A stretch of 64,000 nt of DNA from Rhodoferax sp. (GTDB lineage Bacteria; Pseudomonadota; Gammaproteobacteria; Burkholderiales; Burkholderiaceae_C): assembly GCA_024236015.1 (NCBI GenBank), contig JACKLK010000017.1, positions 1 through 64,000 of the forward strand. The letters run 5' to 3'. Below are positions 1 through 8,110 of this stretch, piece by piece; position 1 is the stretch's first letter, and the number at the start of each line of letters is the position of its first letter. The notes under the pieces were generated by a model that saw only the letters and a program-made list of their open reading frames with translations, ran no database searches and had not been told where the DNA came from. The position numbers and the translations under genes were made by a program.

Positions 1-1
1 C

Positions 2-403
2 CCGGACACCAGCTACGAGGCACTGGAAGACATGACGCGCCATGCCGAGACCATCCTGCAGCGCCTGGGCCTGCCGTACCGGGTGATGGCGCTGTGCACC
101 GGTGACATGGGGCCGAGCTCGGCGCGCACCCACGACCTCGAGGTCTGGCTGCCGGCGCAGAACACCTTCCGCGAGATCAGCTCGGTGTCCAACTGCGAGG
201 CCTTCCAGGCGCGCCGGCTGCAGGCGCGGTTCAAGAACGCGCAGGGCAAGAACGAGTTCGTGCACACGCTCAACGGCTCCGGCCTGGCGGTCGGTCGCGC
301 GCTGGTGGCGGTGCTGGAGAACTACCAGAACGCCGACGGCTCGGTCACCGTGCCCGAGGCCTTGCGGCCCTACATGGGCGGGCAGGAGAGGATCAGCGCC
401 TGA
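2..403 (+). CDS. serS: Seryl-tRNA synthetase, C-terminal part (cut by window edge)
   Basis: This is the last 133 residues of a class II aminoacyl-tRNA synthetase that charges tRNA-Ser with serine in the cytoplasm. The reading frame is open from the first complete codon at the window edge, so the start lies outside. Visible family marks are the motif-2 region (ARTHDLEVWLPAQ, then FREISSVSNC) and the class II motif 3 (NGSGLAVGRALVAVLENYQ) with its ATP-binding arginine. The C-terminal end PYMGG is typical of bacterial SerS. It is convergent with the next gene, only 13 bases away, with no hairpin seen between them. The identity is secure. Confidence 0.97.
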   Translation, partial: PDTSYEALEDMTRHAETILQRLGLPYRVMALCTGDMGPSSARTHDLEVWLPAQNTFREISSVSNCEAFQARRLQARFKNAQGKNEFVHTLNGSGLAVGRALVAVLENYQNADGSVTVPEALRPYMGGQERISA

Positions 404-416
404 GGCCGTCGCGTCA

Positions 417-1262
417 TCACGACAGGCTGCACTGCAGCCGTTCGATCTGGCGCAGCACCGATTCCGGCTCGGTCCACAGGAAGAAGTGGTCCTTGCCGGG
501 CAGCCGCTCGACCTGCATCCAGTGCCGGGGCAGGCGTTGCTCCAGGTAGTCGGCGGTGCGCGGGTCGACCAGCGGGTCCTGGTCGCCCTGCATCGCGATG
601 ATGGGCCGGCGCAGCTCGCCCAGCGCGGTGTCGAGGCGTTGCAGCTCGGCCTGCAACACCATCATCTCCTGGTTCGATCGGCTCATCGCCGTCGGCAGCA
701 ACTGGTGGGCCAGCCAGTTGTCGGCGATATGGTTGTACCAGCGCGGCTGTTCCAGCGCGGGCGCCATCGAGCCGGCGAGCATGACGGCGCCACAGACCTT
801 GTCGGGATGGTCGATCGCCATCCACGCGATCAGTGGTCCGCCCAGCGAATGGCCGACCAGCACCGCCGGCGGGCCGGGCGGGATCAGCGCGGCCAGTAAT
901 GCGGCCTGGCGCCGCAGGTCCGGCACCACGCCGCTGGCGCCGGAGCGTCCGAAACCCGGGCGATCCATCGCGATCCGCGGCCCGAAACCCTTGAGTGCCG
1001 GCGAGTCGAGGAAACGCGCCCAGGATGTCCAGCCGCCAGGGGAACCGTGCACGAACACGATGGGCGGGGCGTCCGGCCGCTCGGCCGGCATGCGTGCCAC
1101 GCCGATGTCCATGCCCTGGACCCGGACGGTCTGCAACTGCGGACGGCTGTCCGATCGCGGGAACAACTCCTCGACACTGCCGCGTGGCCAGGGCGGCTTG
1201 GTGCAGGCCGCCAGTTGCAGCAGCGTGGTCAAGACGAGGATCCAGCGCAGTGCCATGGACAT
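417..1262 (-). CDS. Lipoprotein alpha/beta-hydrolase
   Basis: A predicted envelope-anchored alpha/beta-hydrolase of about 281 residues; the substrate is unknown. The chosen start gives a short signal peptide ending in the lipobox LAAC, so Cys20 would be lipidated. An upstream in-frame start would add 31 charged residues before the signal and is less likely. A second ATG lies two codons downstream. The hydrolase fold shows the HGSPGG oxyanion region, the nucleophile elbow GHSLGG (Ser about 139), an acidic residue in GDQDPLVD and a histidine in GKDHFF (about 259), giving a full Ser-Asp-His triad. It stands alone, convergent with serS. Esterase or lipase-like activity is an inference from the fold. 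Confidence 0.85.
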   Translation of the reverse strand: MSMALRWILVLTTLLQLAACTKPPWPRGSVEELFPRSDSRPQLQTVRVQGMDIGVARMPAERPDAPPIVFVHGSPGGWTSWARFLDSPALKGFGPRIAMDRPGFGRSGASGVVPDLRRQAALLAALIPPGPPAVLVGHSLGGPLIAWMAIDHPDKVCGAVMLAGSMAPALEQPRWYNHIADNWLAHQLLPTAMSRSNQEMMVLQAELQRLDTALGELRRPIIAMQGDQDPLVDPRTADYLEQRLPRHWMQVERLPGKDHFFLWTEPESVLRQIERLQCSLS

Positions 1263-1493
1263 GTACGGGTAGGGGCGGTGGGCGTTGCAGCGTGCATCTG
1301 GTGCCTCCGATGGATGCGGCCGGACGCGGCGCTCGCCGGACCGTCCGCGGGACACGGATCATTGTAGGCAGGGCCACAGCCGTCGTGTCGGCCGGCGACG
1401 GCTGGCACCATGCCCCGAACGGGTCATTGACGATGTGCCGGCGTGGCGTTACGGTGGCTGGGCAGCGGCACGATCACGCAGGAGACAGGCAAC

Positions 1494-4367
1494 ATGGCAC
1501 AGCAACTACTGGTCCGGGGTCATCAGGGCGCGGATGTCCAGCGTCTGCGGCGCGAACTGGTCCGCGAACTCGGCGACGATGCCCATGCGTTCGCGCAACT
1601 GGCGCAAGGCGATGTGCTCGATGCCGACGTCGAAGCCGCGGCGCGGCGCTGGCAGTCGGGCGTGGGCCTGATCGCCGACGGCGTGATCGGGCCGCGTTGC
1701 CAGTGCGCGCTCGGCCTGCGGCGTTCGGGCACCTTGGCCGTGCCACTCGAACTCGACGCCGTGCGCCGCCTGTTTCCGGCCACCAAGCCGGCCAACATCA
1801 ACCGCTACCTGCCGTATCTCGCCGCGGCACTGGACAGCTGCGGCCTGCGCGATCGCACCATGATCTGCGCGGCGCTGGGCACGATCCGCGCCGAAAGCGA
1901 GGGTTTCCTGCCGATCTCCGAAATGCAGTCGCAGTTCAACACCCGTCCCGGCGAGGCGCCGTTCGGTGCGTACGACGGGCGGCGCGCGCTGGGCAACACC
2001 GAACCCGGTGATGGCGCCCGTTTCAAGGGCCGCGGCTTCATCCAGCTGACCGGGCGCGCGAACTACCGGCAATACGGGCAACGGCTCGGCGTCGATCTGG
2101 AGGCCAACCCGGACCTGGCCAACGCGCCCGAGATCGCGGCGCTGTTGCTGGCGCTGTTCCTGGCCGACCGCGCCGACGCCACGCGCAGCGCGATCGCGTC
2201 CGGCAAGTTCGCGCAGGCACGCCGGCTCGTCAACGGGGGTGTGCATGGGCTGGACCGGTTCAAGGACGTGTTCCGCCTGGCCGACCAGGTCTGGCCGGTG
2301 GCCGCACCGGCGGCGTCCGGCGCGACGCGGCGCCGGCGCGGCAGGCAACCGGTGGCGGCGGTGGCGCACGTGGCGGCAACGAGCCGTTTCCTGACGGCCG
2401 GCAAGGATCCGGTCGACCTGCGCGATCGTGCCTACACGCCGGCGCCCCGTGGCTTGCAGGACGCCTTCCCGACCGATGACGAGGTGCGCCAGTTCCTGCC
2501 CGTGTACAGCCGCGCCGGCCTGATCCTGGACCAGGGCCAGGAGGGCGCCTGTACCGGTTTCGGCCTGGCCTGCGTGGTCAACTACCTGCGCTGGCGCAAG
2601 GCCGGCTGGCCGCAACGCATGGAGTCGGTCAGTCCGCGCATGTTGTACAACTTCGCGCGGCGCTACGACGAATATGCGGGCGAGGACTACGACGGCTCGA
2701 GCTGCCGCGGCGCACTCAAGGGCTGGTTCAACCACGGCGTGTGCCTGGAGGAAGACTGGCCCTACAGCGGTCCGCAGTCGCAGCCGCGCTACGGATATGC
2801 GAAGCGCGCCAGCGCCACCACGCTGGGGGTGTATTACCGCGTCGAGAAGAAGTCGATCACCGACATGCAGGCGGCGATCCAGGAGGTCGGTGCCGTGTAT
2901 GTCTCGGCCTTCACCCATGACGGCTGGAGCCGCCTGCCGAACCAGCGCCGCGCGCCGAGCGGGCACGACAGCCTGGTCGAGATCCCGTTCGACGGGCGGC
3001 CCTCGGAGAGCGGCGGGCACGCGTTCGCGCTGGTCGGTTTCAACAACCGGGGCTTCATCGTGCAGAACTCCTGGGGCACGTCCTGGGGGTCGGGCGGCTT
3101 CGCGCTGCTGAGCTATGGCGACTGGCTCGCCAATTGCATGGATGCCTGGGTCGTGGCCATGGGTGTGCCCGGCGTGGTGGTCGGGCGGGTCAGTGTCACC
3201 GGCTCGGCACCGGTTGGCGCCGCGGGCGGCGGTGCGCATCAGAACCTGTGGTGGAGCCAGGACCAGGCGTACCGGCACAGCGTGGTGCTGGGCAACGACG
3301 GGCGCGTCAAGCGTTACCTCACCGAAGACGAGCTCAGCCGGACCTTGCTGCACCAGGTGGCGGGCCTGCCGGACCAGTGGTTCCGCAGCCAGAAGGCGAA
3401 CCAGCCGCGCCGGCTGGTGATCTACGCCCACGGCGGCCTCAACAGCGAAGACGCGGCGATCCAACGGGCGCGCGCGATGGGGCGGCACTTCGTCGGCAAC
3501 GGCTGTTATCCGCTGTTCCTGGTCTGGAAGACCGGCTTGTTCGAGTCGCTGGCCAACATCTTCAGCGAGGCCATGCGCCGGCAGGCGCCCATGGCCGGCG
3601 GCGCCGGCGAGTGGATCGCGGAGCGCACCGACCTGATGGTCGAGAAATCCATCGGCCGCCCGATGGCCCGACCGATCTGGAGCGAGATGAAGGAAAACGC
3701 GGAACTCGCCTTTGGCAGCGGCCGCGGCGGCGACCTGCTGATCACCGCGCTGCAGCGTCTGGCCGGCACCTGGGGCGACGACTTCGAACTGCACCTGGTC
3801 GGCCATTCGGCCGGCGCCATCATGCTGGGCCACATGCTCAGCGCGCTGGCCGCGCGCGGCATGAGCGGCTGCGTGCGCACCATGCATCTGTTCGCGCCGG
3901 CCTGTTCGGTGCAGTTCGCCAACCGGCATTACACGCCGCATGCCGCATTGATGCAGCACCTGTACCTGCACATCCTGTCGGACCGGGTCGAACGCAACGA
4001 CACGGTGGCGACGATCTACCGCAAGTCGCTGCTGTACCTGGTCTCGAACGCCCTGGAGATGGATCTGCGCACGCCCATCCTGGGGCTGGAGAATGCATTC
4101 CGGCCGGATTACAAGGGCTGGGACGGAACCTCCAGCGCTGGCGAAACCCTGCGCGCCTGGCAGCAGGCGGCACGCAGTGCCGGCCTGCGCAAGGCCGGCC
4201 GCACCACGGTGCTGGACCAGGACACCGTGCTGACGGCCTTGCCCGATCGGCACATCGGCGCCGCCCACGGCTGCTTCGACAACGACATCGACACGCTGCG
4301 CCGCACGCTGGTGCATATCATCGGCGGTGCGTTGCCGAACCCGGTGGACGACCTGCGCGGCTTCTGA
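1494..4367 (+). CDS. Four-domain fusion: peptidoglycan-binding, GH19-like lysozyme, papain-like C1 peptidase, alpha/beta-hydrolase
   Basis: A 957-residue protein with four recognisable enzyme or binding modules. Residues about 3-78 look like a PG_binding_1 repeat (LVRGHQGADVQRLRREL). Residues about 83-270 resemble GH19 chitinase/lysozyme, with IRAESEGF (Glu134) and FKGRGFIQLTGRANY. After a basic linker, residues about 325-560 form a papain-like (C1) cysteine peptidase with QGQEGACTGFG (Cys353), GGHAFALVGF (His509) and IVQNSWGTSWG (Asn525). Residues about 640-910 form an alpha/beta-hydrolase with YAHGGLN and GHSAGA (Ser772). No signal peptide is visible. The start is set by a GGAGA ribosome site nine bases upstream of the ATG; an upstream in-frame ATG lacks one. 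A small unknown gene follows 81 bases later. The fold calls are solid; the combined role (cell-wall attack, effector or lytic protein) is inference. Confidence 0.85.
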   Translation: MAQQLLVRGHQGADVQRLRRELVRELGDDAHAFAQLAQGDVLDADVEAAARRWQSGVGLIADGVIGPRCQCALGLRRSGTLAVPLELDAVRRLFPATKPANINRYLPYLAAALDSCGLRDRTMICAALGTIRAESEGFLPISEMQSQFNTRPGEAPFGAYDGRRALGNTEPGDGARFKGRGFIQLTGRANYRQYGQRLGVDLEANPDLANAPEIAALLLALFLADRADATRSAIASGKFAQARRLVNGGVHGLDRFKDVFRLADQVWPVAAPAASGATRRRRGRQPVAAVAHVAATSRFLTAGKDPVDLRDRAYTPAPRGLQDAFPTDDEVRQFLPVYSRAGLILDQGQEGACTGFGLACVVNYLRWRKAGWPQRMESVSPRMLYNFARRYDEYAGEDYDGSSCRGALKGWFNHGVCLEEDWPYSGPQSQPRYGYAKRASATTLGVYYRVEKKSITDMQAAIQEVGAVYVSAFTHDGWSRLPNQRRAPSGHDSLVEIPFDGRPSESGGHAFALVGFNNRGFIVQNSWGTSWGSGGFALLSYGDWLANCMDAWVVAMGVPGVVVGRVSVTGSAPVGAAGGGAHQNLWWSQDQAYRHSVVLGNDGRVKRYLTEDELSRTLLHQVAGLPDQWFRSQKANQPRRLVIYAHGGLNSEDAAIQRARAMGRHFVGNGCYPLFLVWKTGLFESLANIFSEAMRRQAPMAGGAGEWIAERTDLMVEKSIGRPMARPIWSEMKENAELAFGSGRGGDLLITALQRLAGTWGDDFELHLVGHSAGAIMLGHMLSALAARGMSGCVRTMHLFAPACSVQFANRHYTPHAALMQHLYLHILSDRVERNDTVATIYRKSLLYLVSNALEMDLRTPILGLENAFRPDYKGWDGTSSAGETLRAWQQAARSAGLRKAGRTTVLDQDTVLTALPDRHIGAAHGCFDNDIDTLRRTLVHIIGGALPNPVDDLRGF

Positions 4368-4448
4368 CGGGGCGTGATCCGGGATGTGGCGAGGCCATCA
4401 GCAGAGCGATCCGCCTCCCGCCGCGCCGGGGGCAGCAAGGAGAAAGCC

Positions 4449-5048
4449 GTGAGCAAGTCCGACGCCAGCGTGAGCCCGATCGTACCGGGCCGCTATTTCG
4501 TGTTCGTCGAGCGACTGGTGCTGGAGCAATACCAGCAGCAACTGGTCGAGGCCGATTCCGAGGACGCGGCGCGGGAGCAGGCGCTGGCGCAGTTCCTGGC
4601 CGGTCGGGTGGCCTACATGAGTTCCGCCCAGGTCGAGGCTCCCACGGCGCGGGTGCGGCCGGTGCGCGAAAAACACCTGCGCAAGATCTCCAACCGCGAC
4701 GACGCGCCGCCGCCGGCGCGCCATTTCCGCACCTCGGCCCGGTTCGAAGGCCCCGGCGACGAGCAGATCGAGCCGTGCGGCGGTTACCCGGGCACCCACC
4801 CGGAGCCGATCAGCCGGGCGCAGGCGCGGCTGATGTGCCAGAACTTCGATGCGAGCGGATACTCGAACCACAGCGGCCGGGGATCGACGCTGTGGGTGGT
4901 GCTGGAGCATTGTGCCGAGGCCGACATCGCCTACAACCTGCGGGCCATGCCGGGCATCGGTTTCTACGTCGAACGCGCCAAGTCGGTCGACGACGGGCTG
5001 GCGCTGCACATGTCGGTCGATACCGGGTACGGACCGTTGCGGGATTGA
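4449..5048 (+). CDS. Uncharacterised 199-residue protein next to the four-domain hydrolase
   Basis: I do not recognise a family. A GTG start is chosen because AAGGAG sits six bases upstream; the in-frame ATG at 4374 has no ribosome site and adds a low-complexity arginine-rich leader. The protein has an N-terminal region RYFVFVERLVLEQYQQQLVE followed by an acidic/alanine stretch. A proline- and arginine-rich middle follows, then a C-terminal region with several aromatic and cysteine residues (GGYPGTHPEPISRAQAR, NFDASGYSNHSGRG). It has no membrane segment or signal peptide. It follows the large fusion gene in the same direction and could be a chaperone, adaptor or immunity partner, but only position supports that. 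Confidence 0.7.
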   Translation: MSKSDASVSPIVPGRYFVFVERLVLEQYQQQLVEADSEDAAREQALAQFLAGRVAYMSSAQVEAPTARVRPVREKHLRKISNRDDAPPPARHFRTSARFEGPGDEQIEPCGGYPGTHPEPISRAQARLMCQNFDASGYSNHSGRGSTLWVVLEHCAEADIAYNLRAMPGIGFYVERAKSVDDGLALHMSVDTGYGPLRD

Positions 5049-5120
5049 TCCCCCTGCCGCCGGGGCGGGTGCGCCGGCCACCGGTGCGACAATGCCCAGC
5101 CGTCCTGCAAACCCGAGTCC

Positions 5121-5873
5121 ATGTCTCCTCGTGCCCCAGAAATATCCGTGGTTGTGCCGGTGCACAATGAATCCGGCAATGTCGTCGCGCTGCTCGACGA
5201 GATCGAGGCCGCGTTGACCGGTGTCGCCGCGTTCGAGGCCGTGTTCGTCGACGATCGCTCCAGCGACGACACGGCCGGCGTGTTGCAAGCCTACGCGCAG
5301 ACCCATGCCTGGCTGGCCGTGGTGCGACATGCCAACAACTGTGGCCAGAGCACGGCGGTGCGTACCGGGGTGCGTTTCGCGCGGGCCCCGGTGGTTGCCA
5401 CGCTGGACGGCGACGGGCAGAACCACCCGGCCGACATACCGGCGCTGCTGGCGCGCTGGCGCAGCCTGCAGCAGGCCAGCGGCCGCGGTCCGGTGCTGAT
5501 CGCGGGCTGGCGCGCCAAGCGGCTGGACACGCCGTTGCGGCGCTTCTCGTCGCGGGTGGCCAACGGCGTGCGCAGCCGGCTGCTGGGCGATGCGACACCG
5601 GACTCCGGCTGCGGGCTCAAGCTGTTTGCGCGCGACGACTTTCTCGACCTGCCGTATTTCGATCACATGCACCGGTTCCTGCCGGCCCTGTTCCGGCGCG
5701 CGGGCGGCACGGTCGAATCGGTGCCGGTGCGGCACCGCAACCGTGCGCACGGTCAATCGCACTATGGCGTCGGCAACCGCCTGTGGGTCGGCCTGGTGGA
5801 CATCCTGGGCGTGATGTGGCTGCAGCGGCGTGCGCGCATCGCGCAGGTGGCGGCGCCCGAACGCAAGGCATGA
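5121..5873 (+). CDS. Family 2 glycosyltransferase (dolichol/undecaprenyl-phosphate sugar transferase type)
   Basis: A GT-A fold glycosyltransferase of 250 residues that probably transfers a sugar from a nucleotide donor to a polyprenyl phosphate at the cytoplasmic membrane. It opens with the nucleotide-binding strand ISVVVPVHNESGNV and carries FVDDRSSDDT and the metal-binding DGDGQNHPAD. Unlike ArnC it lacks the two C-terminal membrane helices, so it resembles the shorter DPM1-like form. Its stop overlaps the start of the next gene (ATGA), a membrane glycosyltransferase of the ArnT type. The pair likely works in series: one makes the lipid-linked sugar and the other uses it. The sugar and target are unknown. 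Confidence 0.85.
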   Translation: MSPRAPEISVVVPVHNESGNVVALLDEIEAALTGVAAFEAVFVDDRSSDDTAGVLQAYAQTHAWLAVVRHANNCGQSTAVRTGVRFARAPVVATLDGDGQNHPADIPALLARWRSLQQASGRGPVLIAGWRAKRLDTPLRRFSSRVANGVRSRLLGDATPDSGCGLKLFARDDFLDLPYFDHMHRFLPALFRRAGGTVESVPVRHRNRAHGQSHYGVGNRLWVGLVDILGVMWLQRRARIAQVAAPERKA

Positions 5874-7624
5874 CGAGCGCTGCGCCTTCCTCCCCGGCCG
5901 ATGCCGCGCGCGAGCGCCGGCTGTTCTGGTGGCTGATGCTGGCCGCACTCGTCGTGCTGGGCGCCGGCATCGGGCTGCGCGACCCCTGGCCGTCCGACGA
6001 GCCGCGTTTCACGCTGGTGGCCAAGCACATGGTGGAGTCGGGCGACTGGTTGTTCCCGCACCGCGGCACCGAGCTGTATTCCGACAAGCCGCCGATGCTG
6101 ATGTGGCTGGAGGCGGCGGCCTACCAGGTGTTCGGCAACTGGCGCATCGCGTTCCTGTTGCCCTCGTTGCTGGCCGGCATGCTCACACTGGTGCTGACCT
6201 GGGATCTCGGCCGGCGCCTGTGGAATCCGCGCGTGGGCCTGTTCGCCGCGGCGGCGGTCCTGGTCACGTTCCAGTTCGTCTACCAGGTCAAGCGGGCCCA
6301 GATCGATCCGCTGGTGATGATGTGGATCACACTGGCCAACTGGGGCCTGCTGCTGCATCTGCTCAAGGGGCCGAACTGGCGCGCCTACTGGCTCGGCTGC
6401 TTCGCCGCCGGCCTGGGGGTGATCACCAAGGGTGTCGGCGTGTTGGCCCTGCTGATGCTGCTGCCCTGGCTGTTCGCGCGGTCACGCGGCTGGGAGGGCG
6501 TGAACCGTGCGCCCGGCTCGGCGTGGCAATGGGCCGGCGGCGCGCTGGCCTTCCTGGCGGCCATCGCGTTGTGGCTGGTGCCGATGCTGCTGGTCGCGCA
6601 TGCGCGTGGCTCGGCGGAGTACGACGCCTATGTCAACGACATCCTGCTGCGGCAGACCGCCAAGCGTTATGGCGGCTCGGTCGGCGGCCATGCGCAACCG
6701 TTCTGGTACTACCTGCCGGTGCTGGTGCTGCATTTCTTCCCGATGTCGCTGGCCTACCTGGGTGCGTGGCGCGGCTGGTGGCAAGGCCTGCGCCAGCGTG
6801 ACGCGCGGCTGCTGCTGTTGCTGGGCTGGTCGGTGCTGGTGGTGTTCTTCTTCAGCCTGGCCGGCGGCAAGCGCGAGGTCTACCTGATGCCGGTGTTGCC
6901 GATGCTGGCGTTGGCGCTGGGGCCGTCGCTGCAGGCCAGTGTCAGCGCACTCTGGATGCGCGTCACGGCCTGGCTGGCCGCACTGGCGGCAGGCCTGTTC
7001 CTGCTGCTGGGCGGCATCTGGGCCATGCAGGGTCACTGGACCCGCATGGAGCAGCAAATCGTCGAGCGCGGCCTGGCCGACGGTGGCCGCGGCCTGTGGT
7101 GGATGGGCATCAGCATGGGCGCCGTGTTTCTGCTCGCGGCCCTGGCCTTTCGGCCGCGTCGCGGCGTGCATGCCTTGCTGGCCGGCATGGCCGGCTTCTG
7201 GATCATCTGGGGGGTCTGGGCCTCCGCCCTGTTCAATGACGCGAACTCGGCCGTGGGCGTGATGCGCAAGGCGGGCCAGATCGCCGGGCCGCAGGCGCAG
7301 ATCGGACTGGTCGCGTGGAAGGAGCAGAACCTGCTGATGGCCGATCGCCCGGTCACGACGTTCGGCTTCAAGCGCGAATGGGAGGCGCAATATGCCGCCG
7401 CGGTACGCTGGCAGGCAGAGGCGCCCGACCGGCGGTGGATCTTCGCGTTGCGCGACGCCGTCGAATCGTGCGTGATCGAGGACCGGGCGCAGGTCGTCGG
7501 TTATGCGAACCGGCGCCTGTGGTGGATATTCCGTGCCGATGCGGTGCGGCCCGACTGCGTGCCGCGGATCGACCCCCAGGCCGAACGCTGGGACAGCAGC
7601 TACGGTTCGGACGACGAGGACTGA
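5870..7624 (+). CDS. ArnT/PMT-type membrane glycosyltransferase (GT83-like)
   Basis: A 584-residue polytopic membrane protein of the GT-C class, which uses polyprenyl-phosphate sugars on the outer face of the inner membrane. The N-terminal periplasmic loop after the first helix contains DPWPSDEPRF, the acidic motif typical of ArnT relatives. It is followed by SDKPPMLMWLEAAAY and about eleven hydrophobic helices, then a soluble C-terminal tail. The start is the ATG overlapping the stop of the upstream GT2 gene; the longer frame upstream is an artefact of that gene. E. coli ArnT adds aminoarabinose to lipid A, but the other arn genes are absent here, so the substrate cannot be assigned. Confidence 0.85.
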   Translation: MTSAAPSSPADAARERRLFWWLMLAALVVLGAGIGLRDPWPSDEPRFTLVAKHMVESGDWLFPHRGTELYSDKPPMLMWLEAAAYQVFGNWRIAFLLPSLLAGMLTLVLTWDLGRRLWNPRVGLFAAAAVLVTFQFVYQVKRAQIDPLVMMWITLANWGLLLHLLKGPNWRAYWLGCFAAGLGVITKGVGVLALLMLLPWLFARSRGWEGVNRAPGSAWQWAGGALAFLAAIALWLVPMLLVAHARGSAEYDAYVNDILLRQTAKRYGGSVGGHAQPFWYYLPVLVLHFFPMSLAYLGAWRGWWQGLRQRDARLLLLLGWSVLVVFFFSLAGGKREVYLMPVLPMLALALGPSLQASVSALWMRVTAWLAALAAGLFLLLGGIWAMQGHWTRMEQQIVERGLADGGRGLWWMGISMGAVFLLAALAFRPRRGVHALLAGMAGFWIIWGVWASALFNDANSAVGVMRKAGQIAGPQAQIGLVAWKEQNLLMADRPVTTFGFKREWEAQYAAAVRWQAEAPDRRWIFALRDAVESCVIEDRAQVVGYANRRLWWIFRADAVRPDCVPRIDPQAERWDSSYGSDDED

Positions 7625-7638
7625 CGCGACTCGGTGGC

Positions 7639-7896
7639 TCAGCCGAGCAGCAGCTTTTCGGGTTGCAGCACGCGCATCACCTCGAACAACCAGGCCAGCA
7701 GCAACAGCGCGACCATCGCGCCCAGGACAACCCATGCGGCCAGGCCGAGCTTGCCCGGCGTGTGCTGCAGCCGCCGGGGCCAGCTGAACCGGATACCCGT
7801 GGCCTGGCAGGGCCGGCAGATGAGCTCGTCGTAGCGGTTGCGGTGGCAGTCCTTGCGCAGCACCGGCGCCTTGCAGACGGAACAGATCAGCAACAT
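7639..7896 (-). CDS. Small zinc-ribbon membrane protein
   Basis: An 85-residue protein with an N-terminal zinc-ribbon-like cysteine set (CSVC at residues 5-8, CRPC near 27-30) and one strong membrane helix at about residues 50-73 (LAAWVVLGAMVALLLLAWLF). It starts at an ATG and lies convergent with the glycosyltransferase pair. The function is unknown. The arrangement resembles small membrane proteins annotated only as hypothetical in related genomes. Confidence 0.65.
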   Translation of the reverse strand: MLLICSVCKAPVLRKDCHRNRYDELICRPCQATGIRFSWPRRLQHTPGKLGLAAWVVLGAMVALLLLAWLFEVMRVLQPEKLLLG

Positions 7897-8110
7897 GTGA
7901 TGGCCTCCGGTGCCTGGTGCGGGTTGTGGGGGTCCGCTCCAACTGCGTGCGCAGTCTCGGTGGCCGGTCCCGTATCATGCGCCCTGTCGGACGGATTGCG
8001 GCCACGCGATGAAAACCATCGGCCCGATCCGGCAGCTTTTGGCCCGGTCAGGGCATTTTTTTCGACCCGTTGCCGCTCCGGGCGTGCGAGCGGGCAGGAG
8101 CAGGATTCAC

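Noticed and set aside
1506..4316. A 936-codon open frame on the minus strand opposite the four-domain hydrolase
   Set aside because: It is the high-GC antisense shadow of a gene with clear domains; its translation is rich in Arg, His, Gln and Ala and has no domain or ribosome site.
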